Assembly (NCBI GenBank): GCA_036488725.1
Contig: DASXHD010000129.1
Span: forward strand, 62,001-126,000
Length of the DNA stretch: 64,000 nucleotides
Origin: DASXHD01 sp036488725
Lineage (GTDB): Bacteria; Myxococcota_A; Polyangia; Polyangiales; Polyangiaceae
Direction of reading: 5' to 3'
Both the position numbers and the translations under genes were made by a program. The notes beneath the pieces were generated by a model, which was not told the origin of the DNA, made no database searches, and saw only the letters and a program-made list of their open reading frames with translations. Below are positions 43,336 to 52,020 of the stretch, one piece after another. Every line of letters begins with the position of its first letter. Position 1 is the first letter of the stretch.

Positions 43336-45627
43336 ATGCGCATTTCGACTTTTTTTCTCGGCGGAGGTCTCGCGCTCGCGGTCGCGGCGGCGTGCGGTCC
43401 CGGGCCCGAGCCGGCGACGGGCGTCTTCGCGAATCTCGGCGACCCGATCCCGAGCGCGACGCCCGACGAGCTCGCGACGTTCAACCGCGGGAAAGCGGTC
43501 GCGCTCCATCGCTTCACCAAAGCCGAGGGCCTCGGGCCGGACTTCAACGTGACCTTCTGCGCGGCGTGCCACGAGCGGCCGACGACCGGCGGCGGGGGCG
43601 GGCGCTATCGCAACTTCTTGCTCGTCGGTCAGACGCTCGCGGATCAATCGTTCAACCCGCTCGGCAAGAGCGGCGTGCTCGATCAATACGATCTCGCAGC
43701 GGGCCGCGTCGCGACGCCGTCGCAGACGAACGTGATGGCGACGCGCAATCCGATTCCGTTCTTCGGCGTCGGGCTCATCGCCGAGCTGCCCGACTCGGTC
43801 ATCCTCGCGAACGCGGATCCGAACGACGCGAATCACGACGGCATCCGCGGTCGCGCGAACTACGACCGCGGCTTCGTCGGACGCTTCGGGCTGAAATCGC
43901 AGACCGTCTCGGTGGAGGGCTTCATTCGCGGGCCGCTCTTCAATCACGCCGGCATCACGACCAATCCACTCAGCGACGCGATGCGCGCAAAGCTCCCGGT
44001 GCCGCCGGAAGACTCCGGCGTCTCGAGCACGAAGTCATTTTTTCAAGCGGCCGCGCCCGATGCGCCGACGACGGACGATGACGGCGTTCCGGATCCGGAA
44101 ATGTCGGAGCAAAGTCTCTTCGACCTCGTCTCGTACGCGATGCTCCTCGCCGCGCCCAAGCCGGACGACCCGACGCCCGACAGCGAGGCCGGCCGCGCGC
44201 TCTTCCAGAAATTGAATTGCACCGGATGCCACGTGCCGTCGCTCGCGGGGCCGCGCGGGCTCGTGCCGCTTTATTCCGATTTGCTCTTGCACGACATGGG
44301 ACCTGCGCTCGCAGACGGCATCGTGATGAAGCTCGCAGGCGGCTCCGATTTTCGAACGCAGCCGCTCTGGGGCGTCGCCGCCGAGGGACCGTATTTGCAC
44401 GACGGCCGCGCCGACACGCTCGACGAAGCGATCCGCATGCACGGCGGCGAAGCGCAGGCCGCGCGTGATGCGTACGTCGCGCTCGCGCCATCGGATCAAA
44501 ATCTCGTGCAGACGTTTCTCGAGTCGCTCGGCGGGCGCAGTCAGACGAGCACGGGTCTCGTTCCGCCGGGCGCGCCGATTTTGGACGTCGGCGATTACGG
44601 CGGGCCCGCGACCGCGCTCGCGGGAGACGACGCCGCGCGATTCACCGCGGGACGCGCCGTCTTCGATCGCGACGTGCCGCTCGCCGGCGGTCTCGGTCCC
44701 GAGTTCAACGGCGACTCGTGTCGCGCGTGTCACTTCGATCCGGTCATCGGCGGCTCCGGGCCGGCCGACGTGAACGTGATTCGTCAGGCGTACGTGACGC
44801 CCGCCGGGTTCGTGCCGCAAGCCGACGGCACGATGCTTCATCATCAGTCGGCTGCAATCGGCGTGCGGCCCGAGCCCGAGCCGATGTGCGATTACTTCGA
44901 GCCGCGCCAGCCGCCGGCGGTCTTCGGTCTCGGCCTCGTCGATCGCATCGCCGACGCGACGATCGTCTCGCACGAAGATCCGTACGACGCCGACGGCGAC
45001 GGCATTCGCGGGCGCGCGTCGCGTCTCGCCGACGGTCGCATCGGTCGCTTCGGGTGGAAAGCCGACGTGCCGAGCCTCGCCGAGTTCGCGCGCGACGCGC
45101 TCTCGAACGAAATCGGGCTCACGGTGCCGGTGCAAAGCGGGCTCACCTTCGGCAAGACGTCGGACGCCGACGGCGCGGCCGATCCGGAGATCGCGCAGAC
45201 CGACATCGACGCGCTCGTCTTTTTCATGTCGAGCCTCGCGCCGCCGCCGCGCACGCATCAAAACATTTCGCTCGAGCAAACCGGCGAGGCGCTCTTCACG
45301 AGCGTCGGCTGCGCCAAGTGTCACATCCCGTCGATGCAGACGAGCGACGGCGCGACCGTGCAGCTCTACAGCGATCTATTGCTCCACGATCTCGGTCCGG
45401 CGTACGGCCCGGGAATCGTCGACGGCCAAGCGGGCATGACCGATTTTCGCACCGCGCCGCTCTGGGGCCTCGCGAAGACCGCGCCGTACATGCACGACGG
45501 ACGCGCGTTCACGATCGACGACGCGGTGCTCGCGCACGGCGGCGAAGCGCAAGCGATCCGCGACGCGTTCACCCAGCTCTCGCCCGCGGACCACGACGCG
45601 CTCGTCGCCTTCTTGGGGTCGCTGTGA
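43336..45627 (+). CDS. Tandem di-heme oxidoreductase (DUF1111-like) lipoprotein
   Basis: A 763-residue lipoprotein (lipobox AAAC|G near residue 18) made of two similar halves. Each has two CxxCH sites: CAACH (75) and CTGCH (295) in the first half, CRACH (462) and CAKCH (659) in the second. Each also has a DGIRGRA motif and a YxHDGRAxTxDxAxxxHGGEAQ block. DUF1111 is the putative thiol/di-heme oxidoreductase family related to MauG/cytochrome c peroxidase; members normally have one such unit. The fusion would give a tetraheme protein. ATG 43336 has the good ribosome site GGGGAG; GTG 43330 is an alternative. Confidence 0.8.
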   Translation: MRISTFFLGGGLALAVAAACGPGPEPATGVFANLGDPIPSATPDELATFNRGKAVALHRFTKAEGLGPDFNVTFCAACHERPTTGGGGGRYRNFLLVGQTLADQSFNPLGKSGVLDQYDLAAGRVATPSQTNVMATRNPIPFFGVGLIAELPDSVILANADPNDANHDGIRGRANYDRGFVGRFGLKSQTVSVEGFIRGPLFNHAGITTNPLSDAMRAKLPVPPEDSGVSSTKSFFQAAAPDAPTTDDDGVPDPEMSEQSLFDLVSYAMLLAAPKPDDPTPDSEAGRALFQKLNCTGCHVPSLAGPRGLVPLYSDLLLHDMGPALADGIVMKLAGGSDFRTQPLWGVAAEGPYLHDGRADTLDEAIRMHGGEAQAARDAYVALAPSDQNLVQTFLESLGGRSQTSTGLVPPGAPILDVGDYGGPATALAGDDAARFTAGRAVFDRDVPLAGGLGPEFNGDSCRACHFDPVIGGSGPADVNVIRQAYVTPAGFVPQADGTMLHHQSAAIGVRPEPEPMCDYFEPRQPPAVFGLGLVDRIADATIVSHEDPYDADGDGIRGRASRLADGRIGRFGWKADVPSLAEFARDALSNEIGLTVPVQSGLTFGKTSDADGAADPEIAQTDIDALVFFMSSLAPPPRTHQNISLEQTGEALFTSVGCAKCHIPSMQTSDGATVQLYSDLLLHDLGPAYGPGIVDGQAGMTDFRTAPLWGLAKTAPYMHDGRAFTIDDAVLAHGGEAQAIRDAFTQLSPADHDALVAFLGSL

Positions 45628-46022
45628 AGCTCGTCGCGCTCGCGCTCCTCTTGTGCGCGTGCGGCGGGCCCGAAGTGGATCTCGCCGACGGCGGCTCGGT
45701 CGTCCACGCGTACACGAACGTCGCGTTCGCCGAAACGCCCGAGGCGCGCGCCCACGGCCTCGTCGGCCACGCGCCGCTCGGCGCGGGCGACGCGATGATG
45801 CTCGACTTTCCCGTCGTCGATCAGGCGTGCATCACCAACGCCGCGGTCGACTTTCCGATCAGTGCAATCTACATCGATTCGAACGGCGGCATCGTGGGCG
45901 TCGAGTCGCTCGCCGCACACGACGAGCGCATTCCTTGTCACGACGGCGTCCTCCGCGTGCTCGAGACCAACGCGAGCGGCGCCGCGCTCGCCGCAAGCGC
46001 GACCGAGGTCGTCGTCCGATGA
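45624..46022 (+). CDS. DUF192-family lipoprotein
   Basis: A 132-residue lipoprotein. GTG 45624 overlaps the previous stop, and the lipobox is LLCAC|G. The DUF192 core is clear: ARAHGLVGHAPLGAGDAMML, then ITNAAVDFPISAIYIDSNG. DUF192 proteins are small exported beta-rich proteins without a proven function. It is coupled on both sides by four-base overlaps in a run of secreted proteins. Confidence 0.8.
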   Translation: MKLVALALLLCACGGPEVDLADGGSVVHAYTNVAFAETPEARAHGLVGHAPLGAGDAMMLDFPVVDQACITNAAVDFPISAIYIDSNGGIVGVESLAAHDERIPCHDGVLRVLETNASGAALAASATEVVVR

Positions 46023-46957
46023 GGCGCGCCCTCACATTTGCTCTCGTCGCGGCGGCGTGCTCGAGCGGAACGCCGGGCAAGCTCACGGTCGGCGTGCAAG
46101 CCGAGGCGCTCGACATTTACTTGCAGTCTCTCCACGTCGTCACGACCGTCGACGGCCAGACCGCGAGCGACGCGACTTTTCGCGCGTCGCAAGGCGCGGT
46201 TTTTCCGCGGGAGATCCCCGTCGATCCGCACGGCGATCCGAACGCCGACGTCTCGGTGCGCGTGGAAGGCTTCGCCACCGACGACCCGACGGGACAGCCA
46301 CCGGCGATCGTCCGAACGGCGCACACGACGATGCTGCCTGCGCCGTCCGACAAGCTCCTCCGCATCGATCTCGACACGCTCTGCGTGCTCGTGCCGCCGC
46401 CCGGCGGTCTCGTCGGTCCGACGTGCAGCGCGCCCGGACAAACGTGCATCGCCGGACAGTGCGTGAGCGACACGATCGGCGCGACCTCGCTCGCCGACTA
46501 CACGCCGACCTGGGCCATCGACACGCCGGACGCGTGCCGGCCCGCGAATCCCGGCGCGCCGACGATCGTGGTCGGCACCGGGCAGAGCGATTATTTTCCG
46601 CTGACCGACGGACAAACCGTTCAAGCGCAGACGGGCCCGCAAGGCGGACATCACATTTGGGTGGCGCTCCGCATGCAGAACTTGAAGCAGTCGGGCTCGA
46701 CGACGACGGTCACCGCGACCGAGCCGGATACAGGCGCGACCGTCGCGCCACTCGCCGTGGTCTTCACGTATCAGCCCGACGAGGGCGGCTTCTGCAAGCT
46801 CTATGGCCTTCGTTTTCAGCTCGACGCAAACGGCGTCGACCTGAATCAATTTCTCGGTAAGCCCCTCGACGTGAAAGTCGAAGTGCACGACACGCTCGGC
46901 GAGGACGGGAGCAGCGTCGCGCACATCAACGTCGACCCGAACGTGCTGCCGCTCTGA
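46019..46957 (+). CDS. Lipoprotein of unknown function
   Basis: A 312-residue lipoprotein (ATG 46019, signal ending VAAAC|S). The mature part begins with LTVGVQAEALDIYLQSLHVV and has a Cys-containing middle (TCSAPGQTCIAGQCV). It ends in a beta-sandwich-like domain with GPQGGHHIWVALRMQNLKQ, a phrase seen in myxobacterial secreted proteins. No catalytic motif is visible. It overlaps the DUF192 gene by four bases. Confidence 0.7.
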   Translation: MRRALTFALVAAACSSGTPGKLTVGVQAEALDIYLQSLHVVTTVDGQTASDATFRASQGAVFPREIPVDPHGDPNADVSVRVEGFATDDPTGQPPAIVRTAHTTMLPAPSDKLLRIDLDTLCVLVPPPGGLVGPTCSAPGQTCIAGQCVSDTIGATSLADYTPTWAIDTPDACRPANPGAPTIVVGTGQSDYFPLTDGQTVQAQTGPQGGHHIWVALRMQNLKQSGSTTTVTATEPDTGATVAPLAVVFTYQPDEGGFCKLYGLRFQLDANGVDLNQFLGKPLDVKVEVHDTLGEDGSSVAHINVDPNVLPL

Positions 46958-46963
46958 TACCGT
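46958..46963 (+). promoter_or_regulatory. -10-like box TACCGT, 8 nt before start 46972
   Basis: TACCGT is followed by 8 bases and then ATG 46972. It follows the previous stop codon by less than ten bases, so it would be an internal promoter. Confidence 0.35.
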
Positions 46964-46971
46964 GCGCGCTC

Positions 46972-48798
46972 ATGAAGCGCCTCTTCGCATTCGTGCTGAT
47001 GGCCGCGTGCGGCGGTAGCCAAGGGCACGCGGTGGCTCCGCAGTCCGGGCCGCCGATCGTGTGGTCCAAGTGGGGACGCGACGCGTTCGCGCGCGCCAAG
47101 AGCGAGCACAAGCTCGTGATGGTCGACGTCGGCATCGAAGGCTGCACCGCGTGCCGCTGGATGCACGAGCGCACGTACAAAGATCCCGAGGTCGTGCGGC
47201 GCGTGCGCGACGCGTTCGTCGCCGTGTCGGTCGACGCCGATCAGGAGCCGGACCTCGGCGCGCGTTACGAGCCTTGGGGCTGGCCTGCCGAAATTTTTCT
47301 AACCGGCGACGGGCAAGTCGCGCTCGCGATCCAAGGGAGCGAGCCGGCGAAAGAGCTCGTGCCGATCCTCGACGATCTCGCGAAAAAATACGCGTCCGGC
47401 GCGCTCACGCTCGAAGGCAAGGTCGTTCGTGGCACGACCGAATCGACCGATGCGGCGCTCGATGGCCGGTGCGCGTCGGCGGTTTCGATCTTCGACGTCG
47501 CGCGACGCGATCTCGGCTGGGGCGGGGACCTGCGCGTGATCGAGGCCTCGCCGGTCGACCTCGAATTTTATCGCGCCGCCGTGCGCGGCGATGCCGACAA
47601 GCGCGCGCATGCGCTCGCGGTCGTCCAAGGCGAGACGAAGCTCCTCGACCCGGTCTGGGGCGGCGTTTACATCGCAGCGCTCTCGCCGTCGTGGGACAAA
47701 CCGATTTACGAGCGGCGCATGCTGCACGAGGCCGCCGCGATCGAGACCTTCGCTGATGCGCTCGACGTCTCCAAGGATCCCGTGTGGAGCAAACGCATCG
47801 CCGAGGTCGATCGTTACGTAAGCGGTTTCATGACCGCGCCGGACGGCACGTTTTATTCGACGCAAAAAGATCAGCCGGCGTCCGGCATGAAGGCCGCGCA
47901 GTATTGGGCCCTCGCCGATGCCGAGCGGCGCGCGATCGGGATCCCGCCGATCGATCACGGCGTCTACACCGATCAAAACGCCCGCGTCGCCGCGGCGTAC
48001 GCGCGCGCGTGGGAAGCGACCGGCGATGCACGCTGGCTCGCGACCGCGGAGAAGACGATCGACGCGCTCCTCGCGTCGCGGCTCACGAAAGACGGCTGGG
48101 TCCTCCAGACCGCCAAGGGCGAAGCGATCGAGCACGACGCGCGCTACCGCCCGACCGACGAAGAGCCGCGTCCGTATTTGCAAGCGCAGGCCGAGATGGG
48201 CCTCGCGCTCGTGATGCTCCACGAGGCGACCGGCGAAGCGAAATATCGCGACGCCGCGATTCGCATCGGCAAGGCGACGCGCGTCACGCTCGAAGACGAA
48301 AAAGAAGGCGGCTTCTTCGCCACGACCGCGCGCGACACCGACGCGCTCGTGGCCCGCGACCAGCCGCTCGGGCCAAACGTGCAGACTGCACGCTTTTTCT
48401 TGCGCCTCGGCGCGCTCACGCACGACCCCGCGTGGAAAGAGAGCGCGCGCAAGACGCTCGCGGTCATCGGCGAACGCCAAATGAAAGGCGCGGGCCTGAG
48501 CGAGCAAGCGCTCTACGCGCGCGCGCTATACGAGCTGCTCGGCGGTTTCGTCGAGGTTTCGATCCTCGGTCCCGAAGGCGACGCGCGCAAAGCGCTTTGG
48601 AGCGCCGCCGCGCATCTCTACGCCCCGCGCAAGCTCGTCCACGAAGCTGCGCCCGGCGTCTATCCCGACCGCGGCCGCGCGACCGCGTACGTCTGCACGC
48701 CGAACGAATGCTCGAGCCCGATCTCGGATCCCGCAGGAATCGCGCCCGCCGTCGCGAAGCTCGAGAAGCTCGCCGCGAACGTCTGCGGCGGAAAGTGA
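46972..48798 (+). CDS. Thioredoxin/DUF255 (YyaL-like) lipoprotein
   Basis: A 608-residue lipoprotein (signal ending LMAAC|G). The N-terminal domain is thioredoxin-like with CTACRWMHERTY (about residue 59), matching the DUF255 family (YyaL/SPATA20). The rest is an alpha/alpha-barrel with ARAWEATGDARWLATAEKT-type helices. Normal family members are cytoplasmic and have a CHWC-type motif; an exported copy with a CxxC site is unusual. It may act as a disulfide reductase for the heme lipoproteins just upstream, but this is inferred from position. Confidence 0.8.
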   Translation: MKRLFAFVLMAACGGSQGHAVAPQSGPPIVWSKWGRDAFARAKSEHKLVMVDVGIEGCTACRWMHERTYKDPEVVRRVRDAFVAVSVDADQEPDLGARYEPWGWPAEIFLTGDGQVALAIQGSEPAKELVPILDDLAKKYASGALTLEGKVVRGTTESTDAALDGRCASAVSIFDVARRDLGWGGDLRVIEASPVDLEFYRAAVRGDADKRAHALAVVQGETKLLDPVWGGVYIAALSPSWDKPIYERRMLHEAAAIETFADALDVSKDPVWSKRIAEVDRYVSGFMTAPDGTFYSTQKDQPASGMKAAQYWALADAERRAIGIPPIDHGVYTDQNARVAAAYARAWEATGDARWLATAEKTIDALLASRLTKDGWVLQTAKGEAIEHDARYRPTDEEPRPYLQAQAEMGLALVMLHEATGEAKYRDAAIRIGKATRVTLEDEKEGGFFATTARDTDALVARDQPLGPNVQTARFFLRLGALTHDPAWKESARKTLAVIGERQMKGAGLSEQALYARALYELLGGFVEVSILGPEGDARKALWSAAAHLYAPRKLVHEAAPGVYPDRGRATAYVCTPNECSSPISDPAGIAPAVAKLEKLAANVCGGK

Positions 48799-48805
48799 TT
48801 GCGGC

Positions 48806-48811
48806 TATCGT
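48806..48811 (+). promoter_or_regulatory. -10-like box TATCGT, 6 nt before a kinase start
   Basis: TATCGT is followed by 6 bases and then GTG 48818. The same hexamer precedes the gene at 17622. Confidence 0.5.
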
Positions 48812-48817
48812 GGACGC

Positions 48818-49726
48818 GTGAGCGACGAGCACGTTCAGCGCCGAATCGGCACGACTCTGCGCGGAAAATATTTGCTCGAGCAAGTGCTCGGGATCGGCGC
48901 GATGGGCGCGGTCTTCGCGGCGACGCATCGCAACGGCATGCGCGTCGCGATCAAGCTGCTTCACCCGGAGATGTCGCGCGACGAGGACGTGCGGCGCCGC
49001 TTCGTGCGCGAGGGCTACATCGCGAATCGCGTGAAGCACCCGGGCGTCGTGCGCATCATCGACGACGACGTGGACGACGACGGCGTCGCGTTTCTCGTGA
49101 TGGAGCTGCTCGAAGGTTGCACCCTCGACGCCGAGTGGGAGTCGAGCGGGCGCGTCGCCGCGGAGCGCGTCGGACACGTCGTCGTGCGTTTGCTCGACGT
49201 CCTCGCGGCGATCCACGCCGAAGGAATCGTTCACCGCGACGTGAAACCGGAGAACGTCTTTCTGACGAGCGACGGCGGCGTCAAAGTGCTCGACCTCGGC
49301 ATCGCCCGCGTCGTCGAGTCGCGCACGCAGACGAAAATCGGCATTCTGATGGGAACGCCCGGCTTCGTCGCGCCCGAGCAAGCGCTCGGCAACATGCCTG
49401 CGATCGACGCGCGCACCGACGTGTTCTCGGTCGGCGCGCTCATGTTCGGCCTCTTGACCGGCGAGGTCATTCATCCGGGCGCGACGGCGATGGACCAGAT
49501 GGTCGCCGCCGCGAGCCAGCACGCGCGCCCGCTCCGCCAGGTGTGGCCGGAAGCGTCTCCGGAGCTCGCGAACGTCGTCGACGTCGCGCTCGCGTTCGAC
49601 AAAACGAAGCGCTGGCCGAGCGCCCTCGAGATGAAATCGGCGCTCGAGCAAGCGATGGCGATGCGCCCGGCGAGCACGCTCGTCGAGCCCGAAACGAGCG
49701 TGCCCTTTCTTCTCGTCCGCAAGTGA
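48818..49726 (+). CDS. Soluble Ser/Thr protein kinase with DLG motif
   Basis: A 302-residue kinase without a membrane helix. It has GIGAMGAVF, VAIKLL, HRDVKPENVF, VLDLGIARV and VAPEQALG. Leu replaces Phe in the DFG motif; DLG occurs in active bacterial kinases, so activity is likely. Only a short C-terminal extension follows the kinase domain, so it probably needs partners for sensing. GTG 48818 is supported by the upstream TATCGT box. Confidence 0.87.
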   Translation: MSDEHVQRRIGTTLRGKYLLEQVLGIGAMGAVFAATHRNGMRVAIKLLHPEMSRDEDVRRRFVREGYIANRVKHPGVVRIIDDDVDDDGVAFLVMELLEGCTLDAEWESSGRVAAERVGHVVVRLLDVLAAIHAEGIVHRDVKPENVFLTSDGGVKVLDLGIARVVESRTQTKIGILMGTPGFVAPEQALGNMPAIDARTDVFSVGALMFGLLTGEVIHPGATAMDQMVAAASQHARPLRQVWPEASPELANVVDVALAFDKTKRWPSALEMKSALEQAMAMRPASTLVEPETSVPFLLVRK

Positions 49727-49836
49727 CGGCTACGAAAACATTTCAGTCCTGCCAACTTCGTTCACGCCGGCCGTGGCTCGCGACGCGTGAAAACACGGTC
49801 GAATCAGCGCGGCGCGGCGCGTGCAGGACGGTTTGC

Positions 49837-50748
49837 ATGAAGGCACTCGCACTTTTCTTCCTCGTGATGGTCGGCTGCTCGGCGGAGAGCACGTCGAGCT
49901 CGAGTCAATCGATCATCGGCGGCACGACCGACAGCGGAGACCCGTCGGTGGTTCTCCTCGGCGGCGGCGGCGTCTGGTGCACCGGCACGCTCATCGCGCC
50001 CGAGGTCGTCTTGACCGCCGCGCATTGCATCTCGGCGAAAAATAATTTCGTCTACTTCGGGCCGGCTTACCTCGGCGATGCAGGCGGCACCACGGCCGGC
50101 GTCGCGCGGAGCTACCAACATCCCGATTACGCGACGAACAAGAACGCCGACATCGGCATCGTGGTCCTCTCGACGCCGTCGGCGATTGCGCCGAGCGCGA
50201 TCGACACGACGCCGCTCGTCGCGTCGGACGTCGGCGCGACGTTGCACGTCGTCGGCTTCGGCGACACCGCGAGCCCGGCCGAGCCCATGTTCACGAAGAT
50301 GCAGGTCGACGTCCAGATCAGCTCGATCGACGCGAACGCGATCTACAGCGGACCGGCGATCTGCAGCGGCGACTCGGGCGGACCGGCGATGCTCATGGTG
50401 AACGGAACGCAGGTCGTGGCCGGTGTCACGTCGGGCCACTCGATTCAGGCGTGCGGCGGAACCGCCGGCTACGTGCGCGTCGATCTCTATGCAACGTGGA
50501 TTCAGCAGCAGATCGATTTGGCGGAGGCCGACGCCGGAAGCGCCGACGCAGGCGACGCGGCGATCGACGGTGACGCGAGCGCGCCGGACGAAGCGGGCGC
50601 CGACGCGGGAGTCGGAGCGGAGCCGAGCGGCGAAGGAGACTCGTCCGGCGGCTGCGCGATGGCATCGTCGCCGCGCAAAGCGACGCCCGAGCTCGGCGTG
50701 CTCCTCGCGCTCGGCCTCGCCGTCGCTCGAAAGCGGCGCCGCAGCTGA
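49837..50748 (+). CDS. Trypsin-like serine protease with MYXO-CTERM-like tail
   Basis: A 303-residue exported S1 protease. The signal ends in VMVGC|S, and the zymogen-like start IIGGT is followed by the triad His in LTAAHC (about residue 63), Asp in ADIGIVVL and Ser in CSGDSGGPAM (about 180). The C-terminus holds an Asp/Ala linker, Cys in SSGGCAMA, a hydrophobic helix and RKRRRS, a surface-sorting tail. It is preceded by a 110-base gap in which I see a short CGTG-AAAA-CACG hairpin but no TAnnnT box near the start. Confidence 0.86.
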   Translation: MKALALFFLVMVGCSAESTSSSSQSIIGGTTDSGDPSVVLLGGGGVWCTGTLIAPEVVLTAAHCISAKNNFVYFGPAYLGDAGGTTAGVARSYQHPDYATNKNADIGIVVLSTPSAIAPSAIDTTPLVASDVGATLHVVGFGDTASPAEPMFTKMQVDVQISSIDANAIYSGPAICSGDSGGPAMLMVNGTQVVAGVTSGHSIQACGGTAGYVRVDLYATWIQQQIDLAEADAGSADAGDAAIDGDASAPDEAGADAGVGAEPSGEGDSSGGCAMASSPRKATPELGVLLALGLAVARKRRRS

Positions 50749-50752
50749 GGTC

Positions 50753-51706
50753 TCACATTCGACCGCCGAAACCGATCTGGAGGCCCCCGCCCGGAAGCGG
50801 CGAGGCGTACGGCAAGATCGGCGGCGCGCTCGAAGGCTCGTGGTGCTTCGGCAGGAGCGACGTCAGCGCGAAGACCGATCCGAAACCGATGCCGCCGCCG
50901 ATCGCCATGAGCGCGAACGTCATCGGCGCGTCGCACTTGTCGAGACACGCGAGACCTGGAAGCGCCATGCCCGCGATCCATCCGAGGTCGACGAGGTGCA
51001 CGCGGAGCTCGCTCGGCCCGAGCCATTTCGCGGTCGCGATTCCGCCGGCGATACCCGCGAAGCCGCCGATCGCCGCGGTGATGCCGACGTCGCGGAGGCC
51101 CGCGCGATCGAAGGACGGATTCGGGTAGCCGGCCGGTCGCGACGCCGCGCCCGCGATGCTCCCGGCGAAGAGCCCGCCGAAGAGACCGGTCGTCGCGACC
51201 CACGCCGCTTCGCCGGGCGTCGCGTGCACGAAGCTCGCGGTCACGAGGCCGACGACGAGACCGGCGCTCGTGCCGCCGAACGTCCACGCGGCGTCTTTGG
51301 TGAACGTGTGAAACGACGACTCGGAGCGGTTGGCGAAATACTCGTTCAACGCGAGGCCCTCGCCGAGCCCGAGCAGCATGCCCGACGTGATCGTTTGCGG
51401 CACGCCGCGACGCCGGTGATACGCGATGTCGACGATCGTCGGCAGCACCGCGCCGATGCCCGCCGTCGCCGGCACCGCGATGAGCTCGACGAGCGAAGCC
51501 TTCGCGTAGACGTTGCTCGCCTGTCCGAGGCCGTCGAAAAAGACGCCCATCTCGGCGCCCCAGCCCATACTTGTAATATACAATAAACTCGTTTCGGCGG
51601 CGTCGCGCTTGGGAGGCGGAGGCGCGTCGTCTGCGAGCGCGTCGCCCCCGAAGGATGCGGTCGCAAAGGCGGCGAGCAGCGCGGCGCAGCGGACGGCTGA
51701 CATCAT
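50753..51706 (-). CDS. Exported Gly/Ala-rich membrane protein of unknown function
   Basis: A 317-residue protein with a signal peptide (cleavage near ALADDAPP) and several Gly/Ala-rich hydrophobic segments (for instance ITAAIGGFAGIAGGIATA, about residue 215). It could be a multi-pass membrane or porin-like protein; I recognise no family. An AT-rich stretch near its 5' end encodes SLLYITS with codons rare in this genome. Stop and start spacing (three bases to the next gene) suggests co-transcription with the two genes to its right. Confidence 0.6.
   Translation of the reverse strand: MMSAVRCAALLAAFATASFGGDALADDAPPPPKRDAAETSLLYITSMGWGAEMGVFFDGLGQASNVYAKASLVELIAVPATAGIGAVLPTIVDIAYHRRRGVPQTITSGMLLGLGEGLALNEYFANRSESSFHTFTKDAAWTFGGTSAGLVVGLVTASFVHATPGEAAWVATTGLFGGLFAGSIAGAASRPAGYPNPSFDRAGLRDVGITAAIGGFAGIAGGIATAKWLGPSELRVHLVDLGWIAGMALPGLACLDKCDAPMTFALMAIGGGIGFGSVFALTSLLPKHHEPSSAPPILPYASPLPGGGLQIGFGGRM
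51567..51590. other. AT-rich island inside a gene
   Basis: These 24 bases are about four-fifths A+T in otherwise G+C-rich coding sequence, and hold an inverted repeat TTGTA-ATA-TACAA (51571-51583). On the gene strand they give AGT TTA TTG TAT ATT ACA AGT, just after the signal peptide. Confidence 0.6.
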
Positions 51707-51708
51707 CG

Positions 51709-52020
51709 TCAGCGAATGCGTTCGATGTTCGGGCGCGGCGGCTCGGGGCGCGGCGCGTCGTGACCGTGGTGCGTGACTTCGTACGTCGAGAGCGCGGCGA
51801 CCATCAGCGCGGCGATGACGAGGAGCGCGATCTGCGCGCGGCTGGCCTCGGTGCGCGAGCGGAGATCGCGCGCGGCGGCTTTCACGTCGTCGCTCTTCTT
51901 CTCGTCGCCGGCGATGCGCGCCGTGCCCGCGCGAACCGACCGATAGTCGCCGGCCTCGAAGGCATCGACGAGCGTCGAGAGATCGGCGTCGTCCGGATAA
52001 TTTTTCGAAAATTCAGCCAA
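51709..52020 (-). CDS. Small single-pass membrane protein
   Basis: A 103-residue protein. The N-terminal half is a soluble helical pair (LSTLVDAFEAGDYRSVRAGT) that resembles half of a TPR, followed by a charged stretch and one membrane helix (AQIALLVIAALMVAALSTY, about residues 62-80). A His/Pro/Arg-rich end follows. It overlaps the upstream 494-residue gene by eight bases and likely acts with it. Function unknown. Confidence 0.7.
   Translation of the reverse strand: MAEFSKNYPDDADLSTLVDAFEAGDYRSVRAGTARIAGDEKKSDDVKAAARDLRSRTEASRAQIALLVIAALMVAALSTYEVTHHGHDAPRPEPPRPNIERIR

Noticed and set aside
49785..49797. Small hairpin CGTG-AAAA-CACG considered as a terminator
   Set aside because: The stem is only four bases and no T-run follows.
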